From contig WKLE02002758.1 of assembly GCA_014885115.2 (NCBI GenBank), forward strand, positions 1-13,979: a DNA stretch of 13,979 nucleotides, in the 5' to 3' direction. The position numbers and the translations under genes were made by a program. The stretch's first letter is position 1, and each line of letters opens with the position of its first letter. Shown here one piece after another: positions 8,269-13,979 of the stretch. The stretch comes from Asterionellopsis glacialis. Lineage: Eukaryota; Bacillariophyta; Plagiogrammaphyceae; Rhaphoneidales; Asterionellopsidaceae. Below the pieces are notes generated by a model, which was not told the origin of the DNA, did not search any database, and was given only the letters and a program-made list of their open reading frames with translations.

Positions 8269-9347
8269 CTACTGAATCATGCTGGAAGACCGTCTATTCT
8301 TCTTCTTCTTGGTGAGTAGTTTGTCAGTAGTATGATTACCCTCAATCGCACAGGCGTGGATTTCCTTGTCAACAACATTATCTACTGCCACAATATTCGA
8401 ATTTCCCTTACTATCCACGACAGTTGTCCCCAACACGCGCATGCGATAAAGAATTCGATCCACAGTTTTCACGGAGTATCACCCCAAAACAACAAGTCTC
8501 CCTCTTCCCACTGATGAATGTATACATGTTGTGGTTTTGTACAATCCTTGGTGAGGTTCCAAACAAGTTCTTTGGCTTCTCTTATTGCTTGCTATGTATC
8601 CCATTAATGGCACGGGGTTGAATCTATACAGAGGTAAAAACTGCTCCCATACGGTCCATGCTGAACAGCCGAATGTCTGTCTAGCCACCAACCAACCCTT
8701 CTTCACCAGGTAACCATGGTGGTGTAGAGCAAATGTTGTTTGTGTGCCCTCAAGACCTTGTCGAGTCTCTTGGGACGTACGTTCGTACCATGCGGCAGTA
8801 ACAGAAGTTTATACAAGGTAGCATTGGGACCCGTTGATTTTTTTTGGCCGAAAGAGTCATTGTTGTATTTGACGGGTGGTTTTCTTGCTCCCATGGTTCG
8901 TCACTGTGCCAATCCGTCACAGAGCCAGGGGATAGATTGCTCCCAAAACCATCCATTCCTGGAGTGAGTTTGGGTGTTTCAGGAGATTGGACAGGAATAA
9001 TGGTAAGCGGTGGGATGCGATGCACTTTTTGGGGGGGGGGGGACTTTTTCTAAAATTTGAACTTTTGGAACATCCTCCAAGTCACTCGTCAAGTCTTCGT
9101 TGAAGTTAGTACTGGGGGCGGACTCCCAAAGCATCTTTTGCAGTGGAAACGAGGACTTTCAGTTGCTCAATCATGTGGTTCTGTCCCTTCATGACTACCA
9201 ATCCATACTGTTCAAGAAGAGGACGCAGCCACCCCTTTCTTCAAGAGGAGCGTACTCTAAACGATAATTCAACGAAAGAACAATGCCAAAATCGTTATGC
9301 GCCGGCGTTGCTTCAATCTCAGCCGATGCAAGAAGACCTGTTGTCAT
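8269..9347 (-). pseudogene. Decayed TfdA/TauD-type Fe(II)/2OG dioxygenase
   Basis: Pieces of one TfdA/TauD protein occur in the right order on the minus strand but in several frames. From 9347: an ATG-initiated piece (MTTGLLASAEIEATPAHNDF..LEYAPLEE). After a frameshift near 9235 comes WLRPLLEQYGLVVMKGQ, matching the family's L-x-x-HG-x-(L/V)VF-(R/K)GQ N-terminal strand. Next is an acidic linker, then past a G12 tract (9031-9042) PGSVTDWHSDEPWEQ, with the HxD iron ligands at 8900-8908. The frame shifts again to TSVTAAWYERTSQETRQGLEG (the AY..L....R..L.GL helix) with a stop just before it. GPYGSSFYLCID and REAKELVWNLTKDCTKPQ then HQWEEGDLLFWGDTP follow, with two stops between them and one after. 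The last piece is KTVDRILYRMRVLGTTV. The DNR-x-x-LHR segment carrying the last iron-binding His appears missing between GDTP and the final piece. Such enzymes hydroxylate small substrates; this copy cannot make an intact one. An unusual multi-intron gene is less likely. Confidence 0.72.
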
Positions 9348-9946
9348 CTTTGGAGAAACATGACATGGCTAAGCAATATTGGTATATCTTGCTTTAGAGT
9401 GTGATATAAGTGTTGGATCTACTGATTATTGCAGCTCAGCTTCTGCAATTGATGCTGGCGTCTGGTAGTTACACAACGTAGTATAATAAATAGGCCTACC
9501 TGTACCTAGAGGTCCTAGAGGGACTACCTCCCTCCCTGTTCATGATGGGAATGCAAGGTGGGTGGTATGCCTACTATGGCGTACTGATATTTTTGTTTGC
9601 CTTTTTTTTGAAGTATCATGCATAGTACTATCCTTTTTCGACTGTTTTTGTGTGTGTGTGACGAAAGATATATGCTTTGATAACCAGGGACAAAAAAAAG
9701 TACATTAGGAGTTATATGTGCAGACCAAGGAGATGCTTTTTTGCATCCTTTACCCAAAATAAGAATATATTTGCAGAACTACCTACAATGTGTATCCAAA
9801 AGTTCCAAATATTTTGTTCTAATTTTTTAATCGTTCCAAGTGACAACTTTCAATGAATAATACTTTTTCATTTTGTTTTTGACTCCCACCTAATTTCTTT
9901 ACCTAGAGATTCCTTTTTGTATATAAAAAAATCATATTGTGACTCC
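9348..9946. other. Intergenic, nothing recognised
   Basis: Upstream of the decayed dioxygenase and downstream of the SGNH gene, both on the minus strand. Around 9495-9530 is a run of CCTGTACC and AGGTCCTAGAGG words similar to the TACCWGGTA-type sequence. Near 9648-9660 is a short TG microsatellite. The rest is AT-rich, especially after 9770, and probably includes the 3' UTR of the SGNH gene. Confidence 0.5.
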
Positions 9947-10828
9947 TTATGCTGCAACATTCATTGCTTCCATGACATACTTTCTAATCTTTTCAGCATT
10001 CTCATCTGTAGGTTTAGGTGGATGAGGATCATCCATGTTTTGATAGCGTTGATTATCCCACCACTTGGCATTGTACTTGGGTGGTACACAATTTTGGAAG
10101 ATGGTACAATAAAGTACACATGCCAATAACCATGTACCAGAAGGCGTTGGATGAAAATTATCAGAACAAAACAGGGTTTCCCAAAGTTTAACATCTTGGT
10201 TGTGAATATGCAAGTATACATTTCCCATGGGTGCCATACACGGCTTTTGATCTGCGGGTAATTCTCCTTGTAACATGGCAATGTACAATTCTAACCCTTC
10301 TTGTAATAAGTATGTAAAGTTCGTGACCGAACCTAAATCTTGTGTATTTTTAATATTTTCATACCGATACGCAGCTGTTTGCAAAAATATGGGGATCGCA
10401 CCAGAGTCACGTAGGACAGAAGAGTATTCATTTTTAAGTATGTCTAATGATTCTTGACGTGACACATCACGTGCAGGTTGTTGCGTATAATCATTGATAA
10501 CAACATAATCCCATTTTTTCTCCTCACTTGGCACTCGTAATAAATCTTTGACAGTAGGTGCACCAATATCGTATTTACCAGTTACTTGATCTTTCGCCTT
10601 GGGTGAAATGCCAAATTTATTGTCCATGCCATTCCCATCGGTCCACAATGATTGTAAGGTTGCACCACCTTTAAAACATGAATTTTGTTCCAATTCGTGT
10701 AGTTGAGTGCCATCATCATTGACCATATTTTGAAAAAAACGTGGACAATCATTGAAATAAATGATGGAATTCCCTACAAATGCAACCTTTGTTGTTTTTT
10801 TTGCTGCTGCTTCGTCGGTGCCGCTCAT
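9947..10828 (-). CDS. SGNH/GDSL-like hydrolase, 293 aa
   Basis: The frame ends at TAA (9947-9949). The first ATG is at 10826-10828, giving MSGTDEAAAKK and 293 residues. Block I is KVAFVGNSIIYFND with the predicted nucleophile Ser21 (GNS in place of GDS). Block II is CFKGGATLQSLW with a glycine at 54 or 55. Block III is WDYVVINDYTQQPA (residues 106-119). Block V is CSDNFHPTPSGTWLLACVLY, with Asp223 and His226 three residues apart as expected for the catalytic Asp-x-x-His. This is the SGNH-hydrolase pattern, closest in style to uncharacterised DUF4886-like members (VVLQ-type block III). The substrate cannot be told; esters of lipids or carbohydrates are usual for the superfamily. No signal peptide follows the ATG. 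The frame stays open to 11038, and that stretch encodes a hydrophobic segment (see findings), so an upstream exon is possible. A GTAAGT donor on this strand lies just before it at about 11042. Confidence 0.78.
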   Translation of the reverse strand: MSGTDEAAAKKTTKVAFVGNSIIYFNDCPRFFQNMVNDDGTQLHELEQNSCFKGGATLQSLWTDGNGMDNKFGISPKAKDQVTGKYDIGAPTVKDLLRVPSEEKKWDYVVINDYTQQPARDVSRQESLDILKNEYSSVLRDSGAIPIFLQTAAYRYENIKNTQDLGSVTNFTYLLQEGLELYIAMLQGELPADQKPCMAPMGNVYLHIHNQDVKLWETLFCSDNFHPTPSGTWLLACVLYCTIFQNCVPPKYNAKWWDNQRYQNMDDPHPPKPTDENAEKIRKYVMEAMNVAA

Positions 10829-11200
10829 GTCTTTTTTTTGGTTGTTCTTGTTGTTGTTTCCCTGTCTGCTGGTGCTTGTAATGGATCTATTGTGATGAAA
10901 ATTGAAAGGCAACAACAACAATAACAACAAGGAGTGATATAAACTTGCTAAAGCTACCAAGACAATCCACACAGAACGAATACAAGCATAACAAGCTATA
11001 TTACTGTATTTGATTGACGAATGAATATTATTTTGCACTTACGAGGTAAAATCCAAGGCGGTTCAAGATTGAATGAAAATGATCGTTGTTTGCAATTGCA
11101 AGCTTTGTATGGCAGTTCCTTGTAGTTTACACCAAGTGAATTTTACCTTGCTTCTTTTTGTAGAAAAGGATTCATGGGCTAACACAAATTTCCGTTGCTC
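10829..11200. other. Upstream region of the SGNH gene
   Basis: The minus strand is open without a stop from 11038 to the SGNH ATG but contains no ATG. It has (CAA/TTG)n low-complexity runs around 10840-10860 and 10905-10932. It is likely 5' UTR, possibly with an intron starting at the GTAAGT donor near 11042 (minus strand). It could instead be an N-terminal exon whose start lies further upstream. Confidence 0.4.
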
Positions 11201-11202
11201 AC

Positions 11203-11290
11203 TACCTGGTAGGGTTCTACTGTACAACATACCACAGACATCAAGTATGTACGGTAACTAGGTACCTGGTAAGACCACCATTACCTGGTA
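11203..11290. repeat. TACCWGGTA palindrome cluster, right
   Basis: Three exact TACCTGGTA copies at 11203-11211, 11263-11271 and 11282-11290. Near matches follow, including ATTACCAGAAA near 11308 and TACCCTGGTA near 11446. This is the same motif as at 148-457, more than 10 kb away, and it lies upstream of the minus-strand SGNH gene. Confidence 0.6.
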
Positions 11291-11678
11291 CAGAATTTCA
11301 CTGTCAATTACCAGAAAGGATCCTACGGTAATGCACTGGTTAAGTTTCTAGTAGAAGGCCATCTAAATGTCCCTTCTCTTTCATTATTTGATTGGGGAAT
11401 ACCTTCGTAGTTCCTAGTAGAGATTCGAGCCAATGAAATTCCAAATACCCTGGTACTAGTTCAGTCGAACGAATTATTATCAACAATGGTTAGGGCAAGG
11501 GTTATATGTTTTTATCTCTACCTTACGGTCGAATGTAGAAAACCTACGTACCTTACATAGTTGAAGGTTGGAGGGTATTGGCTTATGCTGGTTCGCGGTG
11601 TGCTGTCGGATCGCTGATAACTGAGAACACACCACACAACAATCTCGAATCATACGTTTTGTAACCGGAATTGCGGTT

Positions 11679-11698
11679 GTCGTCGTCGCGACGACGAC
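11679..11698. repeat. Perfect 20-bp GTC/GAC palindrome
   Basis: The left half is GTCGTCGTCG and the right half is its exact reverse complement, centred on CGCG. It is unusually GC-rich for this AT-rich region. It falls inside the small minus-strand frame starting at 11713, where it would encode part of VVVATTTT. Confidence 0.85.
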
Positions 11699-12750
11699 CA
11701 TGTTACTGGTCATCACAGCCTCTTCTTCTTGTGATGGCCATACATGATCCTCTACAGAAACAAGTTTTTGACTGATTGTTGTGTAGTAGCGACTCTTTTT
11801 GTTACAATTTGATTCCTAGAGGAATGAAAATGGTAAGAAAATATGCTTTATCCATTTTCTTGTTTTTTTTATGTAGCTAACTGCATCGTGCGAAGATGCA
11901 TCTTATTTAGTTTCTCATACCCTATCATCTTTTTTTGAAATTATGATGTATTTATAGGATAAATAATGTGGCACCAGCAATGTCAACACTGATGAAAGAG
12001 AGGAACTGCAACCGTATTACTACATGTTAGAAACAAAGGTTTTTTCTACAGAAATTATATTTTTTTACAAGAACGACAAGCAACAATCAATCGTCATAGT
12101 CCGCTACATGTAAAAGTTTTTGTGGAAAATAGCTTTATCCTTGTAAGAACCGTCATTTTATTCTAAATCAAGCTGATTGTAAAATTTTTTAATTTAAAAG
12201 AAGGTACCGCTGAAAATATTGGAGCTATTTCAAAATAGAGTATCAAAATTCTAAGTTTTTGTCTCTGCTCGCGGAAAATCAACAATCTACCAATCAAATA
12301 GTTTCAGATTATTTAGAGATTGAAATAGTTCTAGATGCAGTTGATTGTTGAATAATGAGGTGTACTAGCAAGGCTGCAATAAAATTGACACTTGAAAGAA
12401 CAACAAACAAAACATATTCTTTTTCAGATTTCACGTTTTATGCGAGACTCATTTAAGTGGACCCTGTGCAAGTCACTTCATGAGTATCACATACTTTTTT
12501 TACTTCTCTTCTTTCACTTCTATTCTGGATAGCCACTTGATTGTTATTAGTTTTTAGGGTGCTGCTGTTCATCTTGATATCGTCATCGTCGTGATGGATT
12601 TTGTTCATTTTTGGCCACTGCTTCTACGCAAGGGTTTTTTCGACTGCTCTTTGGGATGTCGAAAATGTCATTTTATCTTTGTCTTGGCAAAATGGTGTCC
12701 CGACCAAAAAGGGAAATTGTGAAAAATAAGGCTGTGTCGGGCTATATTTT

Positions 12751-12825
12751 TTTTTACTTCGAGTAAAGAAAGACCCAATTGAAGAGCTAAATTTATTTTT
12801 ACTTCGAGTAAAGAAAGACCCAATT
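12751..12825. repeat. 30-bp direct repeat, period 45
   Basis: Identical 30-base copies at 12751-12780 and 12796-12825, separated by 15 bases. Each contains TTTACTTCGAGTAAA, an inverted repeat with 6-base arms around TCG, then AGAAAGACCCAATT. A recent local tandem duplication is the simplest explanation. Confidence 0.85.
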
Positions 12826-13038
12826 CACACCGCCAACTGAACCCTGCCGGGTATTTTGAACAATCCAAACTGCGCAACTATGCGCGACAATAAATCTTTT
12901 TTCACGACCCAAGGGGGAATTGAAATTTCTAAAATTAAGCAAGATACATAACCCCCCATCGTAGCCGTGACACATCCTACTAAAAATACACATATTATGG
13001 TCCTATACCAGAGGGTGTGTGATGCTGCTCTGCCAATA

Positions 13039-13052
13039 CCCTGGTACCAGGG
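13039..13052. repeat. Perfect 14-bp palindrome CCCTGGTACCAGGG
   Basis: Self-complementary around GGTACC. It combines both halves of the TACC(A/T)GGTA motif family seen at the other end of the window. It lies about 300 bases upstream of the gene starting at 13356. Confidence 0.8.
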
Positions 13053-13355
13053 GTACACCGGGAGCATTCATTCTATTCTGTTCTCTTGAACGCCCAAAAG
13101 GTCATATTTATTATACTGCACAATACAAATATAGCTATCCAATTCATTATTCTCTCGTTCACATCACGACAATAGTATTATTATTCTTGTGTCGACAATT
13201 GAACAAGTCAAGGAGTACAAATTCTAAAACTCGGACAAAGGAAAGGAAAACAAAAAAGAACGGTTTTTTTTTTTGCGTTTCTCCTCACCATTTAGCACAA
13301 TCCAATCCAATCACAAGGACGTTTTCAAGAAGGAAGAAAAACAAAATACAAAAGC

Positions 13356-13979
13356 ATGTACAACATGATGTATTCCGTCATTAAGAAATCTTCACCTACA
13401 TCTTTTGGTATCTTACTTTCATCGGTAGTCGTTTTGGTGGTAAGTGTTGTATTGGCAGCATCTGAAGATGGATTAAGTAGTTTGGGACATGGTCGTCCCC
13501 CTAGTGCTGTTGATTTACCTGAAGGGACCGACGACAATTGTCCCGATCTAAACATGGTAGAATCCAAATCACTTCCACCTACACCACCTGAAGCTACAAG
13601 TTCTAGTGGAGGATTTCGAATGATGGGTACACCCTTACCAGACATTGATCGATCTGTCCTAATTCAAGCTCAAAAGGAAGGTAAGAAAGTCCATGGTCCA
13701 CCCAGGGTCATATCTGATATGGAGGAATCCTTGGATGCACTCGGAACCTACCTTCAAGCTATTTCGGACGCAGATGCCAAGAAACAACAAGCATACAATG
13801 AGAAAAATGATGATGATGATGATGATACTGTTGCTGATGAAGAAACACCTATAAACGTGGATTACAATAAGATTCCCTACGAACGTGGTGGTTTGTTGGT
13901 CACAAATAAAGATACACATCGTCATACTACGATTGGAGTACGTCAAATCACAGGTGTAAATCAATATGAACGTGCTCAA
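13356..13979 (+). CDS. Membrane-anchored or secreted protein of unknown function, 3' end beyond window
   Basis: The frame from the ATG at 13356 stays open for 208 codons to the end of the window. The N-terminus MYNMMYSVIKKSSP is followed by a strong hydrophobic segment (FGILLSSVVVLVVSVVLA, about residues 18-35). Then comes AASEDG, so this is a signal peptide with likely cleavage near residue 35-36, or a type II membrane anchor. The Phe typical of diatom plastid-targeting (ASAF) motifs is absent at the cleavage point. After it come a Pro/Ser-rich stretch (SLPPTPPEATSSSGG), a predicted helix (ISDMEESLDALGTYLQAISD), an acidic low-complexity run encoded by GAT repeats (NDDDDDDTVADEE), and YNKIPYERGGLLVTNKD. 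Codon use and length argue for a real gene. I recognise no family. If it is the start of a larger protein, the functional domain lies outside this window. Confidence 0.7.
   Translation, partial: MYNMMYSVIKKSSPTSFGILLSSVVVLVVSVVLAASEDGLSSLGHGRPPSAVDLPEGTDDNCPDLNMVESKSLPPTPPEATSSSGGFRMMGTPLPDIDRSVLIQAQKEGKKVHGPPRVISDMEESLDALGTYLQAISDADAKKQQAYNEKNDDDDDDTVADEETPINVDYNKIPYERGGLLVTNKDTHRHTTIGVRQITGVNQYERAQ

Larger units (their letters stand above)
11291..13355. other. Long intergenic region, no firm gene
   Basis: About 2 kb with no recognisable protein. A minus-strand frame from the ATG at 11711-11713 to 11480 (77 codons, MTSNMVVVATTTTAIPVTKR...) has a possible AAG/GTACGT donor after LQLCK (near 11549). 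It might be a first exon, but nothing downstream can be tied to it confidently. 11820-12740 is AT-rich without structure I can name. 12751-12825 holds a 30-bp direct repeat. 13039-13052 is a perfect palindrome. A poly-T tract lies just before 13275, upstream of the final gene. Confidence 0.5.

Noticed and set aside
8479..9025. Copia-type retrotransposon remnant
   Set aside because: The proline-rich stretch first suggested an integrase-reverse transcriptase linker. The WHSD, REAKELVWNLTKD and HQWEEGDLLFW blocks fit a TfdA/TauD dioxygenase much better, and no reverse transcriptase or terminal repeats are visible.
12668..12993. Two minus-strand frames spanning the 30-bp repeat
   Set aside because: Their apparent internal protein repeat is only the DNA repeat translated, and there is no other support.
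1..13979. tRNA, rRNA or CRISPR
   Set aside because: Scanning for GGTTCGA-type tRNA B boxes gave only isolated partial matches without a cloverleaf. There are no regularly spaced repeats with unique spacers.
13325..13979. Minus-strand frames opposite the final gene
   Set aside because: They are antisense shadows of the plus-strand frame, which has a proper ATG, a signal or anchor segment and coding-like composition.

Overview
This is a eukaryotic nuclear window, most likely from a unicellular alga or other protist. A diatom or related stramenopile fits best, but that is inference. Support comes from spliceosomal introns with GT-AG borders, one confirmed by protein continuity across it. Other support is the gene content: a PITH-domain protein, a PDCD4-type MA3 protein and a SPRY protein. 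Long AT-rich intergenic stretches also fit, and there are no operons or bacterial ribosome-binding sites. I saw no rRNA, tRNA, CRISPR array or intact transposon.

Layout. At 1-834 is a non-coding stretch rich in a palindromic 9-mer, TACCWGGTA. At 835-1569 (+) is a predicted two-exon gene for a 66-residue hydrophilic protein. Its C-terminus carries a GKGKW..DGS motif that also occurs in the PDCD4-like protein 5 kb away. 1570-2928 has no gene I can support. At 2929-3660 (-) is a SPRY/B30.2-like protein with an unresolved 5' end, divergent from a complete PITH-domain gene at 4150-4794 (+). The 4795-6082 gap contains a perfect 24-bp palindrome. At 6083-7906 (+) is a three-exon PDCD4 homologue with two MA3 domains; its first exon is uncertain. 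At 8269-9347 (-) is a decayed TfdA/TauD-type Fe(II)/2-oxoglutarate dioxygenase. It keeps recognisable blocks, including a WHSD iron-binding motif, but they are spread over several frames with stop codons. At 9947-10828 (-) is an SGNH-hydrolase-like gene. 10829-13355 is largely non-coding, with a second TACCWGGTA cluster, a 20-bp palindrome and a 30-bp direct repeat. At 13356 (+) a membrane-anchored or secreted protein of unknown function begins and runs off the window.

The genes look like independent neighbours, not a pathway. The one functional link I would follow is the shared GKGKW motif between the small protein and the PDCD4 homologue. PDCD4 represses translation by binding eIF4A through its MA3 domains and the ribosome through its N-terminal region, so the small protein may be a stand-alone relative of that N-terminal segment.
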